Source: Planctomycetota bacterium (GTDB taxonomy: Bacteria; Planctomycetota; Planctomycetia; Pirellulales; Lacipirellulaceae). From it: a DNA stretch of 64,000 nucleotides. The notes under the pieces are model-generated. The model did no database searches. It was not told where the DNA came from and saw only the letters and a program-made list of their open reading frames with translations. This document shows, in pieces, positions 55,657 through 63,912 of the stretch. The position numbers and the translations under genes are program-made. The stretch spans positions 212,830-276,829 of the forward strand of contig JAKOXH010000006.1 in the NCBI GenBank assembly GCA_029781135.1, given 5' to 3'. Every line of letters begins with the position of its first letter. Position 1 is the stretch's first letter.

Positions 55657-56139
55657 TTATAACTGGTTCACCGGCATTTCAGTACCGTAAACGTTGAGCA
55701 ATTGCATGCGTGTGGCGCTCAAACGCTTGGCCAACGCGACCGCTGTGCGCCGCATCAGTTCGTATCCGAACTTTGGATCTTTTTCGCACAGCCTCAACAA
55801 CTGCGCGACGTTGATCTCCACCAAGCAAGCTGCTTGTGGAGTCCGCGCCCGGGCCGTATAACACGCCCCTCCTAGCAGCGACGACCATCCCAGCAATTCG
55901 CCCGGCCCGATCGTCAGAATCTGCCGGCAGCCAACCCCAGCCGAACACAGTTCCAGCGACACCGAACCGTTCACAATCAGGTAAATGTTCTCTGCCGGAT
56001 CACCTTCGCGAAACACGACATCGAATTCGTCAAAATCATGCACGTGGGCGATATCGGCAATCCGCTCGAGGTAATCCGGCAGCATGTCTTGCAAAAACTG
56101 GAGTTTCTCCAACGTCCGCGTCAGTACATTTCGACTCAT
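55657..56139 (-). CDS. Lone cyclic-nucleotide-binding (CRP-like) domain protein
   Basis: 160 aa from the ATG at 56139. FDVVFREGDPAENIYLIVNG and GPGELLGWSSLLGGACYTAR are the jelly-roll motifs of cNMP-binding domains, followed by the long central helix with MRRTAVALAKRLSATRMQLL. There is no C-terminal helix-turn-helix, so it cannot bind DNA the way CRP does. The phosphate-binding cassette is GELLGWSSLLG, which lacks the usual Arg-Ala pair, so cAMP binding is doubtful. Such proteins commonly precede group 3b hydrogenase genes and may sense redox state or a nucleotide. Confidence 0.82.
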   Translation of the reverse strand: MSRNVLTRTLEKLQFLQDMLPDYLERIADIAHVHDFDEFDVVFREGDPAENIYLIVNGSVSLELCSAGVGCRQILTIGPGELLGWSSLLGGACYTARARTPQAACLVEINVAQLLRLCEKDPKFGYELMRRTAVALAKRLSATRMQLLNVYGTEMPVNQL

Positions 56140-56429
56140 GGCTCCACGTCCTCCATCGTCACCGATTCCCGTAGCAGTTCCTCTCCGCCGCGCAGGGATA
56201 ATTGAAAGCTGCCACACCCATTGCAACGAAAGTTGTCTTGTTCGATTCGAAATTGCTCGCCGCAGCCACCGGAAGTGGCCAGTAGCGGTACACCTGGGTG
56301 CCATGCCCACGGCTCGGCGTGGGCATGCGATTCACCACACGTGCCTGGCCACGTCGGCGGCCTCCGTGGCCCTGGCACCCGAACGTGTCTCGATCCTGGC
56401 CGGGCGAAGTGTAGCGAGCGGTCATGCAT
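56136..56429 (-). CDS. hypA2: Chimeric HypA: ends of HypA joined through repeat DNA
   Basis: 97 aa. The first residues MHDRSL match HypA's nickel-binding start (MHE/D). Residues 57-97, GEQFRIEQDNFRCNGCGSFQ and the SLRGGEEL tail, match HypA's zinc-binding C-terminus. Between them, residues 14-45 are read entirely from a copy of the 85-base element and the rest of the HypA core is missing. Only three Cys remain where HypA uses four; the first of the pair appears as Ser (SGGCGE). The ends are perfectly spaced for translation: the ATG overlaps the protease stop by 8 bases and the stop overlaps the next gene by ATGA. It is therefore probably a damaged gene, possibly still translated to keep coupling. 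Confidence 0.65.
   Translation of the reverse strand: MHDRSLHFARPGSRHVRVPGPRRPPTWPGTCGESHAHAEPWAWHPGVPLLATSGGCGEQFRIEQDNFRCNGCGSFQLSLRGGEELLRESVTMEDVEP
56296..56390 (+). repeat. 85-base element (GGTGCCATG.CCACGGCT), copy 2
   Basis: GGGTGCCATGCCCACGGCTC at the left and GGCCACGTCGGCGGCCTCCG then TGGCCCTGGCACCC at the right. It is near-identical to 39884-39968 and lies wholly inside the chimeric hypA. Confidence 0.85.
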
Positions 56430-56898
56430 AAACGACCTCGCTAATCTCGGCGACAATTACCGCGACCAGTTCATCGACCGCCCGCATCAATTCGCCGCTG
56501 ATGCCGCCCAGCAAATCGCCGTCGCCGATCTCAATGCCATACACATGCACCATGCCGGGCAGCTTGCCGAGTTGCTGGGCCAAAGCAAGAGCACTGCACA
56601 CCCCGATCTCATGGGTCGAGCGATCGTGGTGCAGTGTGATCCGTGGATCGGGCCACCAATAACGAGAGATCGTGCCCCGCGGTCCACTGCCGCGGCACGC
56701 ATCGACGACAATCAACTTCTCGCAGCCAGCCAATTCATGAATCAGCTGCGTCCCTTCGCGGATGCGTACGACCCGCGCCGGCAAGTGCGGCCGCTGCGAG
56801 AGTTCAGAAATTACTTTCCAGCCGACTTGGTCATCGCCATGGGGGCTGCCAAACCCGGCGACAACGACTCGAAATTTCTTGGCCGCTTCGAGATCCAT
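56422..56898 (-). CDS. [NiFe]-hydrogenase maturation protease (group 3b partner)
   Basis: 158 aa. VVVAGFGSPHGDDQVGWKVI carries the conserved acidic residue (GDDxVG), LIVVDACRGSGPRGTISRYW the second, and ITLHHDRSTHEIGVCSALAL the His region that completes the nickel site. It is distinct from the protease beside hoxH, and its position before the group 3b genes assigns it to that enzyme, since these proteases are specific for one large subunit. Translation is coupled to the chimeric hypA. Confidence 0.9.
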   Translation of the reverse strand: MDLEAAKKFRVVVAGFGSPHGDDQVGWKVISELSQRPHLPARVVRIREGTQLIHELAGCEKLIVVDACRGSGPRGTISRYWWPDPRITLHHDRSTHEIGVCSALALAQQLGKLPGMVHVYGIEIGDGDLLGGISGELMRAVDELVAVIVAEISEVVYA

Positions 56899-56931
56899 CG
56901 AAGCAACTTCTTTCCGCGTCGACGCGGCGGT

Positions 56932-57936
56932 CTAATGGGCTGCCGTGTACGACACAATGGCCTTCATATAGTTGGCCCGTTCCAAATTGCCTGAATCGGG
57001 GCAGTTGCCGTAACTCATACTGCCCTTCATTTGCTCCACCGATTCATACTCGTGCGTATCCAACCAATCCTGCAGGGAACGCAACAACTCGCTCACATAG
57101 CCGGGGCCGTGCCGCAACAACGTTGAAGTCAACATGCACGCATCGGCACCAACCAACAACAGCTTCACGATATCTTCGGGGTAATGAATACCGCTCGTGG
57201 CCCCCAGCGAAATCGTCACCTGATCGCGCAAGATCGCGATCCATCGCAGCGGCGCCCGCAATTCGTGCCGATTGCTCAGCACCAACTGTGGCGAAAGCCG
57301 CAGCGTTTCCAGATCGATATCCGGCTCCAAGTAACGATTGAACAAAATAACCCCATTTGCACCCGCCTTCGCCAAGCGTGGAATGAAGTTCGTGATGTTG
57401 CTGAACTGCCAGCCCAGCTTCACCGCGATCGGAATCTTCACCGCCTCGCGCACGGTGCCGACGAAATTGATGTACCGCTGCTCCACGTCGGCCGATGTCA
57501 TCTCCGGATCGGTCGCCACGAAGTAGATGTTGAGCTCGATCGCGCTCGCCCCGGCATCCTCGATCAACTTCGCATACCGCACCCAGCCGCCCGGCGACGA
57601 ACCGTTGAGACTGCCGATGATCGGAATCGACAGCGTATTGGCCGCCTGCTCGAGCAACTCCAAATACTCGTGCGGCCCAACGTTGTAGTCCTTCGCCTTG
57701 GGGAAGTACGTCAACGACTCGGCCGACGAAAACGTCTGATACTCGAACATCGCGTTGATGCGCTGTTCGTCGTGGCAAATCTGCTCCTCGAACAGCGACG
57801 GCAGCACCGCGGCCGCCACGCCGCTCTGCTCCAAGCTCCGCAGCGTATCCAAGTTGTCCGTCAGCGGCCCCGACGAAGCAACAATGGGATTCTTCAGTTT
57901 TAGCCCCAGGTACTTCGTCGTCAGGTCGGCACGCAT
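56932..57936 (-). CDS. Dihydroorotate dehydrogenase-like protein
   Basis: 334 aa FMN-type TIM barrel. DLTTKYLGLKLKNPIVASSG begins it, VPIIGSLNGSS-like IPIIGSLNGSSPGGWVRYAK follows, then IELNIYFVATDPEMT, IPIAVKLGWQFSNITNFIPR with the FMN-binding Lys, LFNRYLEPDIDLE, and the phosphate loop region SLGATSGIHYPEDIVKLLLV. Dihydroorotate dehydrogenase itself would have a catalytic Cys or Ser in a loop after NxxxxP; here no clear Cys is seen. Proteins of this type sit next to pyruvate:ferredoxin oxidoreductase in many anaerobes, so an NAD(P)/ferredoxin-linked function other than pyrimidine synthesis is likely. It overlaps the PFOR gene by 16 bases. Confidence 0.85.
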   Translation of the reverse strand: MRADLTTKYLGLKLKNPIVASSGPLTDNLDTLRSLEQSGVAAAVLPSLFEEQICHDEQRINAMFEYQTFSSAESLTYFPKAKDYNVGPHEYLELLEQAANTLSIPIIGSLNGSSPGGWVRYAKLIEDAGASAIELNIYFVATDPEMTSADVEQRYINFVGTVREAVKIPIAVKLGWQFSNITNFIPRLAKAGANGVILFNRYLEPDIDLETLRLSPQLVLSNRHELRAPLRWIAILRDQVTISLGATSGIHYPEDIVKLLLVGADACMLTSTLLRHGPGYVSELLRSLQDWLDTHEYESVEQMKGSMSYGNCPDSGNLERANYMKAIVSYTAAH

Positions 57937-60900
57937 GGTGTTACCTCCTCACCGCGGAACGAGATTTCCCGCTCAACGCCGGCCATCTGTTCGTAATAAT
58001 GCCATTGATCGTCAATATCTTGTTGGGCGAGCGCGAACAACTGTTCGGCATTCTTCGGATCGCTCCGCGCCACCATCGCAAACCGGCCTTCCTTCTCCGC
58101 CAAATCGGCAAAGCGAATCGTCGGCTTACGGCTATCCAATCGGAACGGACGCTCGCCCGTGCGTGCGAGCCGCGGGTCGTACCGAAACAACGGCCACAGG
58201 CCGGTCTGCACCACCGTCTTCTGGTGCGACATGCCCGTCGTCATGTTGATGCCCTGGGCAATACACTGGCTGTAAGCCAGGATCAATGACGGCCCGCGAT
58301 ACGACTCCGCATCCAACAGCGCTTGCAGCGTCTGGTTCGGATTCGCGCCCATCGCAATTTGGGCCACGTACACGTTGCCGTATGCCACGGCCAACATCCC
58401 GAGGTCCTTCTTCCGCACCGGCTTACCGTTCGCGGCGAATTTGGCCGAGGCCGCTCGCGGCGTCGCCTTCGAGGCCTGACCGCCCGTGTTGGAATACACG
58501 CCCGTATCGAGCACCAGAATGTTGACATCGCGATTCGTCGTCAGCACATGATCGAGGCCGCCGAAGCCTATGTCATAGGCCCAACCATCGCCGCCGACGA
58601 TCCACACGCTCCGCCGTACCAATGCATCGGCCACGCTCATCAATTCGCGCGCCTTCGGATCCTTGATATCCGCCAGCCGCTGCTTCAGCTTTGCCACGCG
58701 TTCGCGCTGCAAGCGGATGCTCTCTTCATCGGTCTCGTTTGAATCGATCAGCTCGCTGACGAAGATCTCGCCGATTTGCGAGGCAAACTCCTTGAGCAGC
58801 ACCACGGCGTAGTCGCGCTGCTGATCGCACGCCAGCCGAATGCCGAGGCCGAACTCGGCGTTATCCTCGAACAGCGAGTTGCACCACGCCGGGCCGCGTC
58901 CGTGCTTATCGGTCGTATACGGCGTCGTCGGCAAGTTGCCGCCGTAAATGCTCGAGCACCCCGTCGCGTTCGCGATGATCGCCCGATCGCCAAACAACTG
59001 GCTCATTAACTTGATGTACGGCGTCTCGCCGCAACCCGAGCAGGCCCCCGAGAACTCGAACAACGGTTCGAGCAACTGGCAGCCTTTCACCACGTCGATC
59101 TTCGCCTTCTCGCGATCGAATTCCGGAATCGTCAGGAAGTAATCGAAATTCTCGCGCTCCCGCGCCAGATGATCTTCCTTCCTTTCCATGTTGATCGCCT
59201 TGTGGCGCACGGCTTCCTTGCTCTTCGCCGGGCAAATATCCACGCACACGCCGCAACCCGTGCAGTCGTCCGGCGCCACCTGAATCGTCAGCCGATGCCC
59301 TGGGAACTCCTTGTCCTTCCACACCTTCGAGGGGAACGTGCTCGGCTGCCCGTTATTGCACACGGCTTCCGGGAACGCCTTCATCCGAATCGCCGCATGC
59401 GGGCACACCAGCGCGCACAACCCGCAATCGATGCAAATCGCCGGATCCCAAATCGGAATCTCGGCCGCAATGCTCCGCTTCTCGTACTTCGCGGTGCCCG
59501 TGGGGAACGTGCCATCGACCGTCATCGCACTCACCGGCAACAAGTCGCCACGGCCCGCAATGATCGCCGACGTGACACGGTTCACGAAGTCCGAATCCGC
59601 CTTCGTCACCGCCGGCCGCAACTGCTTCGTACTGCTTGCATCCTTCGGCACGTTGACTTCTTGCAAGCGTTCGAGCGCCATATCAATCGCCTTGAAGTTC
59701 TGCTCGATGATCGATTCGCCGCGTTTGCCGTAGGTCTTGCGAATCGCCGTCTTGATATGCTCGATCGCTTCCTCACGCGGCAACATGCCCGCCAGCGCGA
59801 AGAAGCACGTTTGCATCGGCGTGTTGATGCGCCCACCCATGCCGGCTTCCTTCGCCACGCCAGCCCCATCGACCACGTAGAACTTCAACTTCTTATCGAT
59901 GATCTGCCGCTGCACGGCGGCCGGCAACTCGTTCCACACCTTATCGGCGCCATACGGGCTGTTGAGCAAGAACGTCGCCCCTTCGGCCGCAATCTTCAGC
60001 ACGTCCATCGATTCCAAAAGGAGGAATTGATGGCACGCCACGAAGTTCGCTTGCTCGATGAGATACGTCGACCGAATCGGCCGCGGGCTGAACCGCAAGT
60101 GCGACACCGTTGTCGCACCCGACTTCTTCGAGTCGTACACGAAGTAGCCCTGGGCATACAGCGGCGTATTCTCGCCGATGATCTTCACCGAGTTCTTGTT
60201 CGCGCCCACGGTGCCGTCGCTGCCGAGCCCATAGAACACGGCCCGCGTCACGTCCTGGCCTTCCGTCGTGAAGCTCGTGTCCCACTTGAGACTCAAGTTC
60301 GTCACGTCGTCGTAAATGCCGACCGTGAAGTGCCGCTTCGGCTGGGCCTCCTTCAATTGCTCGAACACCGCCGCCACCATCGCCGGCGTAAACTCCTTCG
60401 ACGATAGCCCATACCTGCCGCCAATCACGTCGACAACATTCTCAAATTTGCAATTTGCATTTTGCATTTTGCAATTTGCATTTCCTCCTTCCACCAACGC
60501 CGTCACGACATCCATGTACAACGGCTCGCCAATCGCTCCCGGCTCCTTCGTACGATCCAAAACGGCGATCTTCTCCACACTCTTCGGCAACGCCGCCAAA
60601 AATGCCGCGGTATCGAACGGCCGATACAACCGCACCTTCACAATGCCGACGCCCTCACCAGCCGCGTTCAGTTTCTCGACCGCCTCTTCCGCCGCTCCGA
60701 CCCCGGAGCCCATCAGCACAATGACCCGTTTCGCATTCGGGTCACCCACATATTCGAACAGGTGATACTGCCGGCCCACTTGCTTCGCAAACCGGTCCAT
60801 CATCGCTTGAATGATGCCCGGCACGTTGTCGTAGAACGTGTTGCACGCCTCGCGCGCTTGGAAGAACACGTCCGGATTCTGCGCCGTGCCACGCAGCACG

Positions 60901-61541
60901 GGGTGATCGGGGCTCAACGCCCGCCGGCGATGATCCTGCACCAACTGTTCATCGATCATGTTCCGGATGTCATCGTGCGCCAGTTGCTGAATCTTGTTCA
61001 CCTCGTGCGACGTGCGGAAGCCGTCGAAAAAGTGCAGAATGGGCACGCGCGCTCGCAACGTGGCCGCATGGGCAATGAGCGCGAAATCCTGGGCTTCTTC
61101 CACCGAATTCGAAGCCAGCATCGCCCAGCCCGTGCTGCGACACGCCATCACGTCGCTGTGGTCGCCGAAGATCGAGAGAGCATGCGTGGCCAACGTGCGT
61201 GCCGCGATATGAAACACCGCGGGCGTCAATTCGCCGGCGATCTTGAACATCTCGGGGATCATCAAGAGCAGGCCTTGCGAGGCCGTGAACGTCGTCGTCA
61301 ACGAACCGGCTTGCAGCGCCCCGTGAACCGCCGCCGCGGCGCCTGCCTCGCTCTGCATCTCGATCACCTCCGGGACGCTCCCGAAGATGTTCGTGTGTCC
61401 TCGACTGGTCCAATAATCCGCCAGCTCACCCATCGGCGACGCGGGGGTGATGGGATAGATCGCAATCACCTCGCTAGCAAGATGGGCGACCGAGGCCGCT
61501 GCCTCGTTGCCATCCACCGTGATAAACGCTCGGTCGGCCAC
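57921..61541 (-). CDS. nifJ: Pyruvate:ferredoxin (flavodoxin) oxidoreductase
   Basis: 1206 aa from the GTG at 61541, which has GGAAGGAG 9 bases upstream; further upstream codons come from repeat DNA. Domain order is the single-chain PFOR one: domain I with IAIYPITPASPMGELADYW, domain II, domain III around IDKKLKFYVVDGAGVAKEAG, then the ferredoxin domain with CIDCGLCALVCPHAAIR and CTGCGVCVDICPAKSKE, and the TPP domain with CSGCGETPYIKLMSQLFGD and VLDTGVYSNTGGQASK. It converts pyruvate and CoA to acetyl-CoA, CO2 and reduced ferredoxin. Residues about 353-367 (NANCKMQNANCKF) are an in-frame AT-rich repeat insertion. It heads the hydrogenase island. Confidence 0.95.
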   Translation of the reverse strand: MADRAFITVDGNEAAASVAHLASEVIAIYPITPASPMGELADYWTSRGHTNIFGSVPEVIEMQSEAGAAAAVHGALQAGSLTTTFTASQGLLLMIPEMFKIAGELTPAVFHIAARTLATHALSIFGDHSDVMACRSTGWAMLASNSVEEAQDFALIAHAATLRARVPILHFFDGFRTSHEVNKIQQLAHDDIRNMIDEQLVQDHRRRALSPDHPVLRGTAQNPDVFFQAREACNTFYDNVPGIIQAMMDRFAKQVGRQYHLFEYVGDPNAKRVIVLMGSGVGAAEEAVEKLNAAGEGVGIVKVRLYRPFDTAAFLAALPKSVEKIAVLDRTKEPGAIGEPLYMDVVTALVEGGNANCKMQNANCKFENVVDVIGGRYGLSSKEFTPAMVAAVFEQLKEAQPKRHFTVGIYDDVTNLSLKWDTSFTTEGQDVTRAVFYGLGSDGTVGANKNSVKIIGENTPLYAQGYFVYDSKKSGATTVSHLRFSPRPIRSTYLIEQANFVACHQFLLLESMDVLKIAAEGATFLLNSPYGADKVWNELPAAVQRQIIDKKLKFYVVDGAGVAKEAGMGGRINTPMQTCFFALAGMLPREEAIEHIKTAIRKTYGKRGESIIEQNFKAIDMALERLQEVNVPKDASSTKQLRPAVTKADSDFVNRVTSAIIAGRGDLLPVSAMTVDGTFPTGTAKYEKRSIAAEIPIWDPAICIDCGLCALVCPHAAIRMKAFPEAVCNNGQPSTFPSKVWKDKEFPGHRLTIQVAPDDCTGCGVCVDICPAKSKEAVRHKAINMERKEDHLARERENFDYFLTIPEFDREKAKIDVVKGCQLLEPLFEFSGACSGCGETPYIKLMSQLFGDRAIIANATGCSSIYGGNLPTTPYTTDKHGRGPAWCNSLFEDNAEFGLGIRLACDQQRDYAVVLLKEFASQIGEIFVSELIDSNETDEESIRLQRERVAKLKQRLADIKDPKARELMSVADALVRRSVWIVGGDGWAYDIGFGGLDHVLTTNRDVNILVLDTGVYSNTGGQASKATPRAASAKFAANGKPVRKKDLGMLAVAYGNVYVAQIAMGANPNQTLQALLDAESYRGPSLILAYSQCIAQGINMTTGMSHQKTVVQTGLWPLFRYDPRLARTGERPFRLDSRKPTIRFADLAEKEGRFAMVARSDPKNAEQLFALAQQDIDDQWHYYEQMAGVEREISFRGEEVTPCVPT
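60443..60484. repeat. AT-rich tandem repeat inside the PFOR gene
   Basis: Units of TTTGCAATTTGCATTTTGCA alternate through 42 bases and read as NANCKMQNANC on the coding strand. Related AATGCAAAATGC sequence occurs at 9190-9268. Confidence 0.75.
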
Positions 61542-61608
61542 GCAATATGCTCCTTCCGGATGGGAGCATCGAGCAGGGGAACCATCGGAGTAAGGAACTC
61601 GAATCTGT

Positions 61609-61642
61609 CCCCTCTCCCTCTGGGAGAGGGTTAGGGTGAGGG
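61609..61642. repeat. CCCTCTCCC/GGGAGAGGG hairpin element
   Basis: CCCTCTCCCTCTGGGAGAGG then GTTAGGGTGAGGG. It is the same family as 15942 and 43831 and lies in the leader region of the PFOR gene. Confidence 0.8.
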
Positions 61643-62001
61643 TGCCTTGGTTGAAGGCCCCGGCTGAGTTCCTCTGTCTCCCTACTCCACCGCTCCGTGC
61701 TCCCCCGCTAAAAAATCGCCCACCACCTGCCGCGACATGCTGGTTCAACTACTCTTCCTGGCCAACGCTCGAAGCGCCGACCAGGTGCGGCAGACGGTGG
61801 GCCACAAACATCCTTGCAATTCAAGTGCCTTTCGCACCATACCACCCGCACTTTCCATGCGAGCAACAGTCAAGCATTATTTGCCGTGCGACCGTGCCAC
61901 GAAAGCCCAAATCCGACACCCCGACATGTGCCCCCCGGCGCGCGCGCTACCTTTCGGCACACTCTTCCTAGACCGTTACCCACGGCCATGCGTATACTGC
62001 G

Positions 62002-62023
62002 TAGGTCAGGCTTCAGCCTGACC
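62002..62023. repeat. Palindrome GGTCAGGCTTCAGCCTGACC
   Basis: A nearly perfect 9-bp inverted repeat with a 2-base loop, upstream of the antitoxin gene. Such an element is common in repeat-rich genomes and could also be an operator. Confidence 0.55.
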
Positions 62024-62083
62024 GCCACGGACAATGACTCGGGATGAAGAGCTTTCCTGCAGTCGTTCCCCGTCCGCATCTCT

Positions 62084-62350
62084 ATGAATCGCACCGTCCC
62101 TGCTATCTACGACGCCGGCGTCTTTCGACCCCTCCACCCGGTCGACTTGGCCCAGGGTACGCCCGTCGAGGTGCAGGTTCCCTCGGCATCACTGGGCCAA
62201 CCAGCCGCCGAATTGTCTCACGAGGAACTCGTCCAGCAACAAGCGGCAGTTGAAGAGATGCTGGCGGAAATCGAGGGCCTGCCCATCGAGGAACCGGATG
62301 ATGGCTTCTCGGGTCGCGATCATGACAAGCTTCTCTACGGCCAGCCGTGA
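62084..62350 (+). CDS. AF2212/DUF104-like antitoxin
   Basis: 88 aa. NRTVPAIYDAGVFRPLHPVD is the DUF104 start (x-AIYExGVLRPLxPL), LAQGTPVEVQVPSA the following strand pair, and the acidic tail holds EEMLAEIEGLPIEEPDDG. DUF104 proteins are AbrB-unrelated antitoxins, often placed before PIN-domain toxins. Its stop overlaps the VapC start (GTGA), the usual coupling of such pairs. The C-terminus would neutralise the toxin active site. Confidence 0.85.
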   Translation: MNRTVPAIYDAGVFRPLHPVDLAQGTPVEVQVPSASLGQPAAELSHEELVQQQAAVEEMLAEIEGLPIEEPDDGFSGRDHDKLLYGQP

Positions 62351-62754
62351 TTTACGTCGATACCAGCGCGTGGTTTGCCATTTACTCTCTCCGCGACGCG
62401 AATCATGCCGTTGCCGCCACCACACTTCGGCTTCTTCGAGAGCCACTGGCAACTTCCGATTACGTGGTCGACGAAACTTTGACCTTGCGCCGTACCCGCA
62501 ACGAAAATCGACGAGCGATCGCCTTCGGAAAACGAGTTTTGGAAGGAAACTCAGTTCGCCTGATCACAATCACCGAGCAGGATTTCGCCGATGCCTGGCA
62601 AGTGTTCCAACAATTCCACGACAAACAGTGGAGCTTCACCGATTGCACCAGCCGCGTCGTGATGCAACGGCTCGGCATCCAACGCGCATTCGCATTCGAC
62701 GACCACTTCCGACAATTCGGCACCGTCAGCGTCATGCCGAATGTAAATCCATGA
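62347..62754 (+). CDS. vapC: PIN-domain toxin (VapC-like)
   Basis: 135 aa from a GTG that overlaps the antitoxin stop. MIYVDTSAWFAIYSLRDANH contains the first catalytic Asp, SDYVVDETLTLRRTR the second acidic residue (Glu), SFTDCTSRVVMQRLGIQRAF the third Asp with the TDC motif, and AFDDHFRQFG the last. All four acidic residues of the PIN active site are present, so it should be an active ribonuclease toxin. Paired with a DUF104-type antitoxin it forms a type II toxin-antitoxin module. Confidence 0.9.
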   Translation: MIYVDTSAWFAIYSLRDANHAVAATTLRLLREPLATSDYVVDETLTLRRTRNENRRAIAFGKRVLEGNSVRLITITEQDFADAWQVFQQFHDKQWSFTDCTSRVVMQRLGIQRAFAFDDHFRQFGTVSVMPNVNP

Positions 62755-62781
62755 AATGGCCCCGTGGTTTCCAAGCACCAC

Positions 62782-62808
62782 CGTTTAGCCGCGACGCGCC
62801 TGCGGCGT
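62782..62808 (+). repeat. CGTTTAGCC element, copy 9
   Basis: CGTTTAGCCGCGACGCG, spacer CCT, then GCGGCGTG (second block altered from GCGGAGCG). It lies between vapC and the convergent small protein gene. Confidence 0.75.
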
Positions 62809-62823
62809 GGGAACGCCGATCGC

Positions 62824-63183
62824 CTATTCGTCAACCGACCAGCCGAATAGGTTCAGAATCGTTTGGGCGTCCTGGCGGACTTCGTTCCATTCATGCCGAT
62901 ATCGAAGAGCATCCTCGGTCCACAAATGCGCGTTTCTCTCGCCGCTCATTCTTTCAAACCGAGAATCGAATGCGATAAGGCCTGAGCGCTGCTCATCCGT
63001 CAATTGAGGTGCGTTCTGGCCTTCGAGTGCCCACCGACACCAATGATCGTAATCCAGAGCGATCTCGTCTGCTACGACAACGCTTTTTGGAAAACTCTTG
63101 ATTTGTTCTTCGGCTGGAAGAGCAGCCACACGCACCACCAGTTCAAGTTGGATCATGCACAAACCTGTAATGTCTTCCTTCAT
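62824..63183 (-). CDS. Small unknown protein
   Basis: 119 aa; an ATG at residue 10 (MIQLELVVRV) is another possible start. The sequence is acidic and partly helical: VRVAALPAEEQIKSFPKSVV, then VADEIALDYDHWCRWALEGQ, and a Trp-rich middle and end (HLWTEDALRYRHEWNEV, LFGWSVDE). The composition resembles a small immunity or accessory protein, but no family was recognised and no partner gene is beside it. It is less GC-rich than its neighbours. Confidence 0.5.
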   Translation of the reverse strand: MKEDITGLCMIQLELVVRVAALPAEEQIKSFPKSVVVADEIALDYDHWCRWALEGQNAPQLTDEQRSGLIAFDSRFERMSGERNAHLWTEDALRYRHEWNEVRQDAQTILNLFGWSVDE

Positions 63184-63912
63184 GACTTCTGACCGCCTCG
63201 GTGTTCCAGAGCCCGACCCAACTTTAGCTGAATTGCATCGCCAAAAGACCTGAGGAAAACTTTCGTACAGAACCAGGCGCCGGGTGCCACGGGCCTTCGC
63301 CCGTCTCTACCTGCCTGGGCCTTGCGGCCGTACACCGAGGCTCACCCTCCAGCTCGAACTGCACCCCAATTGTAGTCACGCTCGCCAGAGCGTGGAAAGC
63401 TCTTCCGTACGGCGTCCACCATCGAGCGACGGTGGCTACGAGGTCGCAGGGAAAATTTCCGCGAAAATCCCCAACTGGCACAAAATACTACTGGACATTT
63501 GTCCCGTATTCTGCTATAGTCGCGGGTGAAATGACCGTCAGGGCGCCAGCCGCACAGAGAGCTCTCGCCGGCGCCGCCGAATAGTCTTCAGCCTCACCAT
63601 GCACAGGTCTGCAAACCTCCCTCTTGCGTGCGGCAGCTCTGCGGCGGCCCTCGGTACCCGGGTGCGGACGTATCACCCCGACGGGTGTGGATTGGTCGAG
63701 CGTCGTTGCCATCCGCCGCCGGCGGATCATGCGCGCCAGCTCAGCACCCCCCAGCCCCACTGGGCCCAGCATTTCTTTTTTCGAGTCGTTAGTCGTTAGC
63801 TAGTCGTCCCTGAAAAACTGCGTTGTGTCTACGAATAGGGGGTGCGTAGCGGTTGTTGTGGCGCTAAAATTTGCCAGGTTTTGGTTCCTATGTCCTCGAA
63901 AGCTGGCGAAAA
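63184..63912. other. Gap before the transposase
   Basis: Repeat-derived sequence: GGGTGCCACGGGCCTTCGCC near 63278, CACGCTCGCCAGAGCGTG (7-bp hairpin) at about 63377, and GTCGTTAGTCGTTAGCTAGTC at 63785. Short open frames here (for example 63284-63529) have no ribosome binding site or motif. The left end of the insertion sequence probably lies between 63810 and 63860. Confidence 0.5.

Larger units (their letters stand above)
61542..62083. other. Upstream region of the PFOR gene
   Basis: The part next to the start holds the ribosome binding site and a CCCTCTCCC hairpin element (61609-61642), which translates as LTLTLSQRER when a frame is forced through it. Farther on is a TAGGTCAGGCTTCAGCCTGACC palindrome (62002-62023). 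The promoter of the PFOR-hydrogenase operon should lie here, but no clear boxes were identified. Confidence 0.5.

Noticed and set aside
54416..55690. 424-codon plus-strand open frame opposite hydB
   Set aside because: Antisense shadow of a ferredoxin-type subunit with clear Cys motifs; GC-rich DNA gives long false frames.
59169..60407. 412-codon plus-strand open frame opposite the PFOR gene
   Set aside because: His/Arg-rich composition and no recognisable motif; the minus-strand PFOR reads perfectly through the region.
61542..61748. 69 extra N-terminal codons for the PFOR gene
   Set aside because: They are read from a CCCTCTCCC repeat element and homology starts at the GTG with a strong ribosome binding site.
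63284..63529. Short open frame before the transposase
   Set aside because: No ribosome binding site, and it crosses several repeat fragments.
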